Notes: a model not told the origin generated them from the letters alone. Shown: positions 45,963 to 55,635, numbered from the stretch's first letter. The stretch: DNA of 64,000 bases from Bacillus xiapuensis (GCF_002797355.1 NZ_KZ454940.1:625522-689521); one strand, 5' to 3'. Translations and numbers: made by a program.

Positions 45963-48900
45963 TTAAGATTTTACAAAGTAATGTGTCTGCAATTCTTTTA
46001 ATAATTCTCGTTTTAGCGAATCAATTGCTCGTTCCAAGTCTTCTTCCGTTTCGATCGTATCTACGTGACTGAAAAACTTATCATACAAGTCTTTACCTGT
46101 AATTGGTTTTGGATCTCTTTCTACCGTATCTGTTTCTTCTCTTATTTCTTTCAACATTTGTCGTGCTTTTGATTTTGTTAAGTCAACCAGTTCACCAAGC
46201 TGTTGTTGATTAATACGAGCGCTTGAAATACGTTCACTGTTCTTTATCTTTTCATATAGTTGAGTTGCATGGTCTATTCTCGACTGAATATAAGCTGTAA
46301 TTGTTTCATATTGGGAGTATTGTTCATATAAATCTTTTAATTGTCCTATTGATTTATCAGATTGAACCAAAACAGCTTGTTTTTGTTTGTCTGTTTCTTC
46401 TTGGATGATGTTCTTTAAATCATCGGTTAGCTTTGGTAATTGACTAATATCTTTCGATGGTTCTTCTTGCAATAAAATCTGTTTCATTCGTTGAGCAATA
46501 TCTTCCAGTTCTTCATTATGAATGATTTCTAAGTCCTGTTGATGATTTTTTAGAACTTGCACTGCTTCATCAAACTTTACAATTGGATTTCCTTCATAGA
46601 ATCCTTGAAGCATTTCGATAATATCAAACCATTCCTCCATATCATCTTCATACTGAATGAAGGTGCGACAGAATTGTTCTGGGTCACGTATCGATAACAA
46701 TTTTTGTGTATCTGTTACGACTCGTCGAATATGACTCTCGCCAGGATATGGATAGTCACTAGTAGGATCTTGTTGACGTCTTCTTTCACGAATCTTCTCA
46801 ATCGGCTCAACAAACTCCTCATGTACTTTTTCACGGATGATTTCTTCATACGCATCGTACGTATCGAAAATCTGTGTTAACGAGAAGAAATCACGCACTA
46901 GTACAATAAGTTCCTGTTTAACTTGTCCATCCATCTCAACAATTGGCATTACGACAATCCGATCACGTTCAGATATCCTTTCCAATCTATCGTAGAACCT
47001 TTCTGAATTCGGATTAAATGGTTCACCTGCATAAGTAAATCGGACTTTTCCTGCATTCATCAGGCCTAACAAGATACCAATTGTGTCTTGTTCTTCCCAT
47101 CCATAAGGCACTGCTTCATATTTTTGTACAATCTCTTTTAATGTTCGTTGATCATGATAACGTTCCAGTTCTTCGATGAAGACTTTTACTTCATCGACTG
47201 CATTTTTATTTACATCACTGAAAAGGTTTTGTTGTCCTAAATTTTCCGCAACCTGTTGCCATTCTTGTTTACTATTTCTAAAAGAGATTGGTTCTTCTAT
47301 ATAATGAAATTTTGTAAATGTATTTCGAATGAGCATATCCATTGCTTGATTCACTTTATGTTCAAAATCTCCATTAAAGTCTCGGCGCTGACTATGGATA
47401 TAGAATTCCGCATTTTCACATGCTTTAGCTAACAATTCTTCTGCTTTTTGAGAATACTCATCCACTTCTGCTAGTTTTGCTTCAAAAATCCGTTTCTGTT
47501 GTTGCGTTGTAGTACTCGATTGTTTTCGACGAACATAACTGTCAACTTGCTGGATATATGCTAATGCTTTTTCTGCTTCTGCCACGTATTCTTTATCTAA
47601 TAAAATAATCAGATAACCAGAATTCGCTTGCAGTGCTGCCTCCGAATCCGTCATTCCTTCTGTATACACTTGCATTGTTAATTCATGATTCATTTGACCC
47701 TTCACGTAATTATCGAAGCGTTTATTATAATCAAAGTGTTTGGTTAGTTCGTTATGTTTGTATTCGTATTTTGGATGACGATACATCACGTTGAAAAACA
47801 GATTTGCTAACCGCTCTTTAACTGCAGCTGAATTATAATCTTCCGCACGTATTTCACGATTAATTTCTTGTTCTTCATCGGATAAGAAAGAATAGGTTCC
47901 ATCAGCATGTTGCTCAATGAACATCGCAGTTTGCAGACGGTTTAATGATTCTTTGATCTTATACTCTAAAGGCTGACGTTCGTCATATACCGTCTCCACC
48001 ATCAAGGTAGCAATATTACTTGGAGTGGATTTGATTGCATCTATTCCTTTTATTAAATAGAGAACTTGTAATACTTGTACATCATATTCTGTTAATCCTT
48101 CGTCATTTCTGGCACGGTCTGCTGCTCTTGCAATCGTGCTTGTAATGGATGATTCTAAATAATCTCGAATTGATGGATAAAATTCAGCCATGGTGACCAT
48201 ATTGTCTACATTTTCACTCGCATTTAGTTGAGCTGCTTCTTGGAAAGCTTTTAGTAATGACCGTTCACCACGTGATGTATGTTGTCCTCCTTCACCCAGG
48301 TTACGAATCTTTGTGAAAATCATTTGTAATAATTCAATTTGATAAGGAACAAATGGATAAAAGGAAACAAATTCATCGATGCTACGATAACCTGAACGGA
48401 GTTGAGTGTTTTTTGGATCAAAAGCTAATCGATTTTGAATTAGTTTTCCTTCTTGGTCATGTATGGTTTTTAATGTATCTTCTCCAACTTCTGTTTTCTC
48501 TAAGAGACGCTTTTTAATCACCTCATCGGTATTCGCACTTGATAGGTTAATTTTTGTTTCAAAGCGACCTTGAATTTTCGAAAAGTCCTTTGTACTATCT
48601 AAGTCTGATACAGTTGCTTCTAGCTTTTCTTGTGATGTAACAATAACCCAAGCTTGTCCTTGACACAAATCACCCAATTTTTCTGTAATCGTTTGTAGAT
48701 TTAGCATTAAGCTCGTATTATTACCGATATATTGTCCAATTTCATCCGCTAGGAACACAATGCGATAATCTGGGCCTTGTTTTTTACAATAATCGGCAAC
48801 TAGTTCCGCTACACGTTGTGCATCAATCGAAAACCATTCTCTACTTACATCAAAAAAAGTTTCAGCTGTATCCCGATCGTATCCTACTGTTTCTAATGCT

Positions 48901-49526
48901 TGAATTACCTTCTTTTTACGTAGTAATATTTTTAATCGGAATTCTTCCCACGGTTTACCATTTTGGTCAAAAATCGCTTGTTTAAATTCCTCATACTTTC
49001 CATCTTCATCTAATTGGCGTTCCATTTCTGCAACCCAAAGTGTATCAGAATACCCTAAATGGTTATTAAACACTCGTAGAAACACCTCAATGATACGCTC
49101 TTTTTCAGCATCTTTTGACGAAGAGGTGGAACGTGAATCAATATTAAATAATAATGCATCTGTTTTTTTCTCAGATACCTTTTTCATCATGTTCAGTAAT
49201 TCTTGATTATTGGTCTTGTCTTCAAAATATTCGGCAGGAGTTTTTCCGGCAATGGATTGATTATGTAATAAATAAGATAAAATCTTTAGGAAGTGAGATT
49301 TACCAGATCCAAAAAAACCTGAAATCCAAACACCTACTTTTGTTGAAGGCTGGTCATATACTGCTAAATAATTTCGATAGAATCGTTCTAAGTAGTGTTC
49401 ACTTTCTTCTGTCAGTACATATTCATCTAATTCTGTTTTTACTACCTCTTCGTCCACTTGCTCTGCTTGAACAACATTGTTTATTGGACGAAAAATATCT
49501 TTTTTAAATAGTTCTTTAATTTGCAT
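45963..49526 (-). CDS. brxC: BREX ATPase BrxC (PglY-like)
   Basis: About 1187 residues from ATG 49526 (MQIKELFKKDIFRPINNVVQ), behind a G-rich RBS; upstream in-frame starts overlap brxB. AAA-type ATPase with Walker A ISGFFGSGKSHFLKIL near 72-80 and Walker B VFLADEIGQYIG near 260; long alpha-helical C-terminus. N-terminus and length match BrxC. It starts 13 bases after brxB. Confidence 0.93.
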   Translation of the reverse strand: MQIKELFKKDIFRPINNVVQAEQVDEEVVKTELDEYVLTEESEHYLERFYRNYLAVYDQPSTKVGVWISGFFGSGKSHFLKILSYLLHNQSIAGKTPAEYFEDKTNNQELLNMMKKVSEKKTDALLFNIDSRSTSSSKDAEKERIIEVFLRVFNNHLGYSDTLWVAEMERQLDEDGKYEEFKQAIFDQNGKPWEEFRLKILLRKKKVIQALETVGYDRDTAETFFDVSREWFSIDAQRVAELVADYCKKQGPDYRIVFLADEIGQYIGNNTSLMLNLQTITEKLGDLCQGQAWVIVTSQEKLEATVSDLDSTKDFSKIQGRFETKINLSSANTDEVIKKRLLEKTEVGEDTLKTIHDQEGKLIQNRLAFDPKNTQLRSGYRSIDEFVSFYPFVPYQIELLQMIFTKIRNLGEGGQHTSRGERSLLKAFQEAAQLNASENVDNMVTMAEFYPSIRDYLESSITSTIARAADRARNDEGLTEYDVQVLQVLYLIKGIDAIKSTPSNIATLMVETVYDERQPLEYKIKESLNRLQTAMFIEQHADGTYSFLSDEEQEINREIRAEDYNSAAVKERLANLFFNVMYRHPKYEYKHNELTKHFDYNKRFDNYVKGQMNHELTMQVYTEGMTDSEAALQANSGYLIILLDKEYVAEAEKALAYIQQVDSYVRRKQSSTTTQQQKRIFEAKLAEVDEYSQKAEELLAKACENAEFYIHSQRRDFNGDFEHKVNQAMDMLIRNTFTKFHYIEEPISFRNSKQEWQQVAENLGQQNLFSDVNKNAVDEVKVFIEELERYHDQRTLKEIVQKYEAVPYGWEEQDTIGILLGLMNAGKVRFTYAGEPFNPNSERFYDRLERISERDRIVVMPIVEMDGQVKQELIVLVRDFFSLTQIFDTYDAYEEIIREKVHEEFVEPIEKIRERRRQQDPTSDYPYPGESHIRRVVTDTQKLLSIRDPEQFCRTFIQYEDDMEEWFDIIEMLQGFYEGNPIVKFDEAVQVLKNHQQDLEIIHNEELEDIAQRMKQILLQEEPSKDISQLPKLTDDLKNIIQEETDKQKQAVLVQSDKSIGQLKDLYEQYSQYETITAYIQSRIDHATQLYEKIKNSERISSARINQQQLGELVDLTKSKARQMLKEIREETDTVERDPKPITGKDLYDKFFSHVDTIETEEDLERAIDSLKRELLKELQTHYFVKS

Positions 49527-49539
49527 CCCTTTTACCCCC

Positions 49540-50088
49540 CTAGGAAATACGTGATAATTGATAGTCGTCTTCATAGTCCAAAATGCCAAATAGTTTTAGT
49601 CGCAGCCCTGTAAATTCACCAGGATAAAACAAGACAATCGGTTTTTTATAGCCTTTACTGGAAACAATTTTTAGTAATTGACTTGAGCGTAGAAACGGGT
49701 GAGCAGTACCAACACCTGTAATAAAAATTAAATCTGCTTCCTCCGTTTTTTCTTTAAACTGTTGGAACATAATATTACCCTCATTTAAAATCGGGTCGAT
49801 GACATCTATTAATCCACGCATCCCTTCACTTTCTGTTAACTCATATAGTTCTTCTAGTTCATCTTCGTCAAAGAATGAAAGTAAGAATTCAAACAGATTT
49901 ACTTCCTTTATCTTAAGGGGCGTGCGTTTCAACATATTTTTTACATAAACACGCACTTGCAGCTCATCTTTCGCTGGATAATCCAATACAAAATGAGGGA
50001 TATCGCTCCCAATACCTTTTGGTTGGGTAAATCCGTCTTGGTTAATTCGCTTTTCCATTTGTTCTAATCGTTCATATGTAGACTTCAT
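49540..50088 (-). CDS. brxB: BrxB, small BREX protein
   Basis: 182 residues, matching the DUF1788/BrxB family in size and pattern (RLEQMEKRINQDGF...NLFEFLLSFFDEDEL...FITGVGTAHPFLRSSQLL...IVLFYPGEFTG). Function in BREX is not established. The ATG overlaps the brxA stop (ATGA), so the two are translationally coupled. Confidence 0.9.
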   Translation of the reverse strand: MKSTYERLEQMEKRINQDGFTQPKGIGSDIPHFVLDYPAKDELQVRVYVKNMLKRTPLKIKEVNLFEFLLSFFDEDELEELYELTESEGMRGLIDVIDPILNEGNIMFQQFKEKTEEADLIFITGVGTAHPFLRSSQLLKIVSSKGYKKPIVLFYPGEFTGLRLKLFGILDYEDDYQLSRIS

Positions 50089-50687
50089 GACTCATTCACC
50101 TTTTCTAAAACTGAAAAAGAATACAACAATGGCATATTCTTTTCAGCATAAGTTTTTAAATCTCGGCTTATATGTATCGGGTTAATGGTGTATTTTGTCT
50201 GGTCAATTTGTTCAATCATTTTTGCCTCTTTAAAAAATAACATTAAGGTACTAATTAGTCGTTTAATCGTCTCAGGTCTCCACCCTATAACCCGTTCGCT
50301 TACTCTTGCTTTGTCTTCAAAGAAGTAATGAAAATCATTGCGATACAGTGGTTCCTGTTGTTCATACTTATAAACAATAACTTCTATATAAAATTCTAAT
50401 GGTATTCGGTAAACTTGAAGAAAGGTATACAACGTTAATGCCTTTCGATCATAATCATTCGCTCGTAAAAAGTGCTGTTTCATTTCATCGTCTAAGGAAG
50501 CTGCACGATTATATACCATGTTAAATCTATTTTTTATACTCAAAGGACTTCTTAATTGAAATAAATTATTCTCCGTCACTTCTTCTAAAATCTCTTTCTT
50601 ATTTTTCCCTTGCAGAATAAGATCGATTACTACCGCAATGTCATTCTCTGACCATTTTTCTTTCGTGAATCCTGCTGAATATTCCAT
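50085..50687 (-). CDS. brxA: BrxA, small DNA-binding BREX protein
   Basis: 200 residues with the DUF1819/BrxA pattern (YSAGFTKEKWSENDIAVVIDLILQGKNKKEI...RLISTLMLFFKEAKMI). BrxA is a NusB-like DNA-binding protein. The ATG at 50687 follows GAGAGGAGGAAT. First of the core BREX genes. Confidence 0.9.
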   Translation of the reverse strand: MEYSAGFTKEKWSENDIAVVIDLILQGKNKKEILEEVTENNLFQLRSPLSIKNRFNMVYNRAASLDDEMKQHFLRANDYDRKALTLYTFLQVYRIPLEFYIEVIVYKYEQQEPLYRNDFHYFFEDKARVSERVIGWRPETIKRLISTLMLFFKEAKMIEQIDQTKYTINPIHISRDLKTYAEKNMPLLYSFSVLEKVNES

Positions 50688-50705
50688 TTATTCTATTCCT
50701 CCTCT

Positions 50706-50954
50706 CTATTGTGTTTTATTTATTTGGTTGATTACTTTATCAACTACTTCAAGTCTACGTTTTCCACATTGTTGACGAATTATCGTGGTATAACTCCCAT
50801 TCTTCATAAGTTTATTCGTATTATTTATGTACAACTTTTGAATCAAATCCATCATTGCTACTTCATCAATTTCATCTTCCCAATATTTATCGATAACTTG
50901 GTTAATAGATGCTGCAAGATCACGTTGAGTTCGTTGAAATATTTTAATTTCCAT
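50706..50954 (-). CDS. Small protein preceding brxA (TIGR04540-like, tentative)
   Basis: 82 residues, helical and charged (IFQRTQRDLAASINQVIDKYW...VAMMDLIQKLYINNTNKLMK...QQCGKRRLEVVDKVINQI). The ATG follows AGGTGA and the gene ends 18 bases before brxA, so it heads the BREX transcript. Comparable small proteins precede brxA in other Firmicutes; a regulator role is a guess. Confidence 0.6.
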   Translation of the reverse strand: MEIKIFQRTQRDLAASINQVIDKYWEDEIDEVAMMDLIQKLYINNTNKLMKNGSYTTIIRQQCGKRRLEVVDKVINQINKTQ

Positions 50955-51036
50955 TTAAGAGTCACCTACTCTTACTTTTTTTATACTTTATCTTTATTTT
51001 ATTCTACCACGAAAGTACCATAATAGAATAATAAAA

Positions 51037-51063
51037 TTGAGCCGCTACCAAAGGTAACGGCCC
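51037..51063 (-). terminator. Terminator after the dnaC-like gene
   Basis: GCCGCTACC and GGTAACGGC (51041-51061) form a stem with a 3-base loop; on the minus strand AATTTTATTATT follows. It separates the replication genes from the BREX operon, whose promoter must lie at 50955-51035. Confidence 0.7.
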
Positions 51064-51080
51064 ATTATTAATTGACAGAC

Positions 51081-51932
51081 TTATTCATCTTCAAAAAATA
51101 ATTTAGCAACTTTATCATTCTCTTGTTTGGATAGGGTGCTACGTACAGATTCTTCAGGCATGGGAATTGGAAAAGTCATTTTTTCCACCCGACTCTTTAT
51201 ACGACCGCTTGGGTATTTTCGGTCTAACTCTGTAATTGGCATATTTGAAGTTATAATGGTTGGTTTATTATCCATCATTCGTTCATCTAAAATCTGAGTT
51301 AAGATTTCTTCCACCCAATCCGTAGTTTTTTCCACACCTAAATCATCCATAACTAAGATATCTGCTTCAGTTAAAGATCGAATGATATCGTATGAATTTA
51401 CCTCTTTTTGATGAAAAGTATTCTTCAATTCACTTAATATATTTACCACTGAAATATAAAGTGGATTTATTTGATATTTCATCATTAGTTCATAGATGAT
51501 AATGATAGATAATAGTGTTTTTCCTGTACCTTTTGTCTTGCTATAAATGTAGAGACCCTTTCCCATATCATTCATTGTTTCAAAAGATTTGATAAATCCA
51601 GATGCTACCTTTTGCGCATATTTTGCATGCTTTATAGCATCTTTACTTTGATAATGGTTAACGTTAAAATCTTCTAAGCTCTTATGATGATATTCTTTCG
51701 GAATTCTAGCAGTTTTAATAGAATTTAGTAATTGTCTTTGCTCTCTACACTTGCAAAATGTCATCGCTTCTGTCCCATCTTCTCTGCGATAATGAATCAT
51801 ACCACTTCCATCACACTCATTATAAATACACTTATTTGACGGCTTAGTGATTTTCCCTGGCTTTTTCAACGACAAATCACCCATATCGTTCGAAATATTC
51901 ATCTTCGACATAATCTCCTGTATTCTGTTCAT
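51081..51932 (-). CDS. DnaC/DnaI-like helicase loader (ATPase)
   Basis: About 283 residues from ATG 51932 behind AGGAGGTTG. An N-terminal Cys cluster (CIYNECDGSG...FCKCREQ) may bind zinc, as in DnaI. AAA+ domain: KTKGTGKTLLSI (Walker A), ILVMDDLGVEKT (Walker B) and a sensor region ITSNMPITEL. It resembles helicase loaders of phages and mobile elements rather than the chromosomal DnaI. Overlaps the DnaD-like gene by 56 bases. Confidence 0.82.
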   Translation of the reverse strand: MNRIQEIMSKMNISNDMGDLSLKKPGKITKPSNKCIYNECDGSGMIHYRREDGTEAMTFCKCREQRQLLNSIKTARIPKEYHHKSLEDFNVNHYQSKDAIKHAKYAQKVASGFIKSFETMNDMGKGLYIYSKTKGTGKTLLSIIIIYELMMKYQINPLYISVVNILSELKNTFHQKEVNSYDIIRSLTEADILVMDDLGVEKTTDWVEEILTQILDERMMDNKPTIITSNMPITELDRKYPSGRIKSRVEKMTFPIPMPEESVRSTLSKQENDKVAKLFFEDE

Positions 51933-52800
51933 TGTTAACAACCTCCTGAAAAAAATAGTTTTTATGCGCTTGATCAAAAATATAGTTTGTTACATATCGA
52001 AAAGAACGAATTTGATCGTTTTTGTGTTGTGGCTTAAACTGGCGAAAACAATCCTCAATCCATTTCAGAACTAGGTTAGTGTTCCATTGCTCTTTGACTA
52101 CTTCTAAAATAGCTTTATAGTCATTAGATGATATTTTGGACTTTCCACTAAGCTTCAAATAAAGTTCACATATTTTATTAAATTGTTTAGAATCATTGGA
52201 TTTCATATCATCATCAATTGACAATGAAGATGATATTTCTGATAAATTATTTGTATTAGTATCTGTAGTAATCTCTGGTATTGCAGTAATACCTGTGCGT
52301 TTCGAAAACTCATTATAATTATTCAACTGTTCAGTATTTGTTTCTCGAGCATCAAAATCTGCGCTTCCAGTTAACAAATTTTCATCTTCGAAACGGTATC
52401 CAATCTTTTTAAAATCTGATGTCACTTTTACTAGATTTACGCGATATTGAAATGTTTTATCCCATCTATAGATAGGATTGCTTCTTTTATTTAGATATCC
52501 CTTTTTTACCAGTTGATTTATGTGCTTCCGCACTGTATTTACAGATACGCTAAGCATCACTTCTTCTTTTAACTCTTCTGCCTTCTTATAAATCCATCCA
52601 TATTTTAGGGAAACATCACCTTCCTTACTGCCATTTTCTAACCTTGTTTTTTCTTCTAGTAAATATTTACTTACATCCTTGGTACGTTCACTCCAGTAAA
52701 TAAACTGATTTAGTATGATTGCTTCTTCTGTGCTGCCTGTTAATTTGACGTACTCCTCTTTAATTACAGCTCTTTTTAGTTTCTTTTTAATTTCTATCAC
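51877..52800 (-). CDS. DnaD-like replication protein
   Basis: 307 residues from GTG 52800. N-terminal winged helix (VSVNTVRKHINQLVKKGYLNKRSNP), a Ser/Thr/Asn-rich linker, then a DnaD/DnaB-type C-terminal domain (YKAILEVVKEQWNTNLVLKWIEDCFRQFKP...IRSFRYVTNYIFDQA). DnaD-like plus DnaC-like pairs serve replication initiation of phages, plasmids and integrative elements, which suggests that this region once replicated or still does. Confidence 0.78.
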   Translation of the reverse strand: MIEIKKKLKRAVIKEEYVKLTGSTEEAIILNQFIYWSERTKDVSKYLLEEKTRLENGSKEGDVSLKYGWIYKKAEELKEEVMLSVSVNTVRKHINQLVKKGYLNKRSNPIYRWDKTFQYRVNLVKVTSDFKKIGYRFEDENLLTGSADFDARETNTEQLNNYNEFSKRTGITAIPEITTDTNTNNLSEISSSLSIDDDMKSNDSKQFNKICELYLKLSGKSKISSNDYKAILEVVKEQWNTNLVLKWIEDCFRQFKPQHKNDQIRSFRYVTNYIFDQAHKNYFFQEVVNNEQNTGDYVEDEYFERYG

Positions 52801-52923
52801 CTTCCTCTCCGTTTTAATTGAATAATTTTTAGTCCTGTTGCTTTATCAACGATAAAGCCTAAATATTATAAAGTGGTGTTTTTCATATTTTAATAGGTTA
52901 GATAAAATTTTTTTATAAATTTA

Positions 52924-52958
52924 AAAAGATCACTACTGAAGCCCAGTAATGACCTTTT
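52924..52958 (-). terminator. Hairpin upstream of the DnaD-like gene
   Basis: AAAAGATCACTACTG (52924-52938) and CAGTAATGACCTTTT (52944-52958) pair with two G-T pairs; on the minus strand five T and A+T-rich sequence follow. It lies in the 52801-53220 stretch, which shows no gene, and would shield the DnaD-like gene from upstream transcription. Confidence 0.6.
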
Positions 52959-53220
52959 AAATGAACGTTATTTAAGTTTGTCAAAAAGATAATAGTCTCT
53001 TTTTTCATTTGATCTGTGATTTGATTAGATTGATATATAACTTTAAAAATCCTAAATATAAACATGACTCTAAATTGACCGTTTATGATTATTATCTACC
53101 CGGTTATAGACAAAGTGTATATTTCTTACATGAGTATCGCTATAATAGTTTCATTAGATTAAAGGGAGGTCCGTAATCGTATATTTAAAATCTAAATCAA
53201 CTGAAACATCACATCAGACA

Positions 53221-53328
53221 ATGATTAAATACAACTTCGTATTTCATGAGTTATGGGACAAATGGTATAGAAATGGAAATAACAAAAATTTTTCTTTACA
53301 TAATACTGCAGAAATGCCCAAAATATAG
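53221..53328 (+). pseudogene. Fragment duplicating the 3' end of the gene at 33474
   Basis: The frame encodes MIKYNFVFHELWDKW exactly as at 33621-33665, then diverges. Nucleotides differ at about 6 of 46 positions, nearly all silent. No start or membrane segments precede it, though the frame is open from about 53175. A gene remnant. Confidence 0.6.
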
Positions 53329-53366
53329 AAGTATATATGAAAAGAATATAAAAGGAGATTTTATTA

Positions 53367-53624
53367 GTGAGAGCATTTGATAGAACGGGCTTTTTTATCC
53401 ACCAGACAACAAAGGTAAGAATACGTAAGTTCTTAGACAAAGGAATAGAGGTATATACCTATTCGAAAGATGGTAAATTAGGTTTCATACCATATTGTAA
53501 CTTAGTAACCAATATAGATAATCTTTATGAAGGAAAATCACTTTATGTCCACTTTCTTGGATATAAAAAACCCCATCTCTTTTTTACCGAAGAGGGAACA
53601 GTATTATTTCCTGATCTTCCGTAA
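53367..53624 (+). CDS. Hypothetical protein, 85 residues
   Basis: GTG at 53367 follows AAGGAGATTTTATTA, a good RBS, and a strong terminator follows the stop. Soluble, aromatic-rich (RTGFFIHQTTKVRIRKFLDKGIEVYTYSKDGKLGFIPYCNLVTN...YVHFLGYKKPHLFF). No family recognised. Confidence 0.6.
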   Translation: MRAFDRTGFFIHQTTKVRIRKFLDKGIEVYTYSKDGKLGFIPYCNLVTNIDNLYEGKSLYVHFLGYKKPHLFFTEEGTVLFPDLP

Positions 53625-53663
53625 CAGGAATATTAATTAAAGACCAAAATACTACAATTATTC

Positions 53664-53700
53664 AAAGCTTGAGGAGTTTGAACATACCTCAAGCTTTTTT
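53664..53700 (+). terminator. Rho-independent terminator
   Basis: AAAGCTTGAGG (53664-53674) and CCTCAAGCTTT (53687-53697) form a perfect 11-bp stem followed by T. Ends the 53367-53624 transcript. Confidence 0.88.
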
Positions 53701-53890
53701 GTGTAATTAAAAACTGTAAATGATATAGCTACTCTAAATGATCGATATAAAATTTCAAGTTGCAAAAAAAAAAGTTTTTATTTCCTCTTAAAATATCATT
53801 TTTTCGCGGTTATCATATTTCAGCAAATGACTAGCCGGCTGTTATTTGTGTGTTTAATCCACAAATAGATAAGGGGAGAGTTCATTCATT

Positions 53891-54055
53891 ATGATAAAAA
53901 ACGAAATTTTAGATTTTGATAAGCATTACAAACTTAAACTCGCAACAAATAAAGAGTTAACAAAAATAAAAGGCTATGACTTTCTAAACTTCCTAACAGA
54001 CTTAATGATTAAATACTCGGATACTTTTATTACTGAATTGGAGGATGAAAGATGA
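53891..54055 (+). CDS. Small ORF leading the serine recombinase
   Basis: 54 residues (MIKNEILDFDKHYKLKLATN ... FITELEDER), ATG at 53891 with AGGGGAGAG upstream. Its stop overlaps the recombinase start (ATGA), so the two are coupled. Similar short ORFs precede large serine recombinases of integrative elements; an accessory or regulatory role is a guess. Confidence 0.6.
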   Translation: MIKNEILDFDKHYKLKLATNKELTKIKGYDFLNFLTDLMIKYSDTFITELEDER

Positions 54056-55548
54056 TAACTAAATATACAAGAGCATACGCCTATGTTCGTATTAGCACAA
54101 ATAAACAACTAGATAACACATCTATTGAACAACAAATTGAAGCAATAGAAAAGTATTGTAAGGAAAATAATATTATTCTTGTAAAAACATATGTAGAGGA
54201 ACCAGCATCCGGGGAGAGTTTTTCAAATAGACCTGAGTTTAAAGAGATGTTTTATAATGTTTTCCAAGAGGAGAATAATATTGATTCCGTCATCGTATTT
54301 AAACAAGACCGCATATCACGCAATTCTTTAGATTCTCAATATATCTTTAACCGTTTAAAAAAGGCTAACAAGAACCTAATTTCAATAGCTGATAATATCG
54401 ACACAAACGATCCTAACTCAAAGCTTATTTATCAGATATTAGGTATTATTGCAGAAGTCGAAAAAGATCTAATCGCTTTTCGTACATCACTAGGTATGGA
54501 AAAAACCTTTGAAAATGGAGACTTCAACGGTGGAAGGGTATTTGGATATAATTTAGTAAATAAGAAATTAGTTATTAACGAAGATGAAGCAAGAGTAGTG
54601 AAATACATTTTTGATTGTTACTCTAACAAAATGTGGGGTTATCGAAAAATAGCTAGTAGTTTAAATATGCAAGGTATCAAAACCAAAAAGGATAATTATT
54701 GGTCTATTACTGCTGTTAGAACTATTCTCAATAATAAAATCTACAATGGTTATGTTAAATGGAAAGGTAAATATAAAAAAGGGAATCATTATCCTATTAT
54801 TAGTGAAGAGCTTTGGGAAAAAACCCAAAAGCTTTTATCACTACGTAGTTATACCCAAGAAAAAAAACACAACGGCTCTTTTCCGTTATCAGGTCTATTA
54901 AAATGTCCTACTTGCGGAGGAGCGATGGTACAAGGAAATGCAAACAAAAAATACAAATATTACGTGTGTAGCCGTTTTAAAAACAGTGGCTCTAAAGCAT
55001 GTAAGTCGAATCTTGTAAAAAAGGAGTATGCAGAGCAAGAGGTTTTATCACAGGTTATGAATTACCTTAACGATTTAAACCTCTCTGTACCATTACAAAC
55101 AGTTGTTATGGATAACCTAAAAAGTGAACTTGAACCAATTGAAGAGGAACTTAAATTACTAGAAAAAAATTTAAGAGAACTAAAAAGAGAGAAGCAGGAT
55201 CTCATACAACTTTATACGAAGAAAATAATCGACATTGATACACTTAGTGATGAAATGAAAAGAGTTCAGAATCAAGAAAGTGAACATAAGGAATTTAAAA
55301 TACTACTAACAAATCAGATAGAATTAAAGAATAACAATGACTTATTACCAGTAATTAACCGCATTGCTAATGATTTTAATTCATTTTTTAACTTATTAGA
55401 CGACTTTGATAAGAAAGAATTACTTCGGTTGCTTATCAAAGAAATTCAAGTAAATACTGGAGAAAAGCCTAAAGATCGAACCATCAAAAAAATAGTCTAC
55501 GAGTTTGATCAGAAGTTATTTAAAGAGATAAATAATGAACTTGTTTGA
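54052..55548 (+). CDS. Large serine recombinase / integrase
   Basis: 498 residues. Resolvase domain with catalytic Ser15 (YAYVRISTNKQ), VIVFKQDRISRN and DTNDPNSKLIYQILGIIAEVEKDL; recombinase domain (GRVFGYNLVNKK...GYRKIASSLNMQGI); a zinc ribbon CPTCGGAM...YYVCSRF; then a coiled coil (EEELKLLEKNLRELKREKQDL). Such enzymes integrate and excise elements at attP/attB. It is the only intact integrase in the window and lies beside replication genes and BREX. Confidence 0.92.
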   Translation: MITKYTRAYAYVRISTNKQLDNTSIEQQIEAIEKYCKENNIILVKTYVEEPASGESFSNRPEFKEMFYNVFQEENNIDSVIVFKQDRISRNSLDSQYIFNRLKKANKNLISIADNIDTNDPNSKLIYQILGIIAEVEKDLIAFRTSLGMEKTFENGDFNGGRVFGYNLVNKKLVINEDEARVVKYIFDCYSNKMWGYRKIASSLNMQGIKTKKDNYWSITAVRTILNNKIYNGYVKWKGKYKKGNHYPIISEELWEKTQKLLSLRSYTQEKKHNGSFPLSGLLKCPTCGGAMVQGNANKKYKYYVCSRFKNSGSKACKSNLVKKEYAEQEVLSQVMNYLNDLNLSVPLQTVVMDNLKSELEPIEEELKLLEKNLRELKREKQDLIQLYTKKIIDIDTLSDEMKRVQNQESEHKEFKILLTNQIELKNNNDLLPVINRIANDFNSFFNLLDDFDKKELLRLLIKEIQVNTGEKPKDRTIKKIVYEFDQKLFKEINNELV

Positions 55549-55601
55549 CAACTTGCTGGCATTTTACTGTAGATTTGAACAATTTTTAGTAGGAAGCTCA
55601 A

Positions 55602-55635
55602 TTAGCAGTCTATTTTCTAGCAAATAGACTGCTAA
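55602..55635. terminator. Bidirectional terminator between recombinase and MNT gene
   Basis: TTAGCAGTCTATTT (55602-55615) and AAATAGACTGCTAA (55622-55635) form a perfect 14-bp stem with a 6-base loop between convergent genes. Confidence 0.8.

Noticed and set aside
49154-49507. 117-codon frame on the plus strand
   Set aside because: Lies entirely opposite brxC and has no RBS or domain; an antisense shadow.
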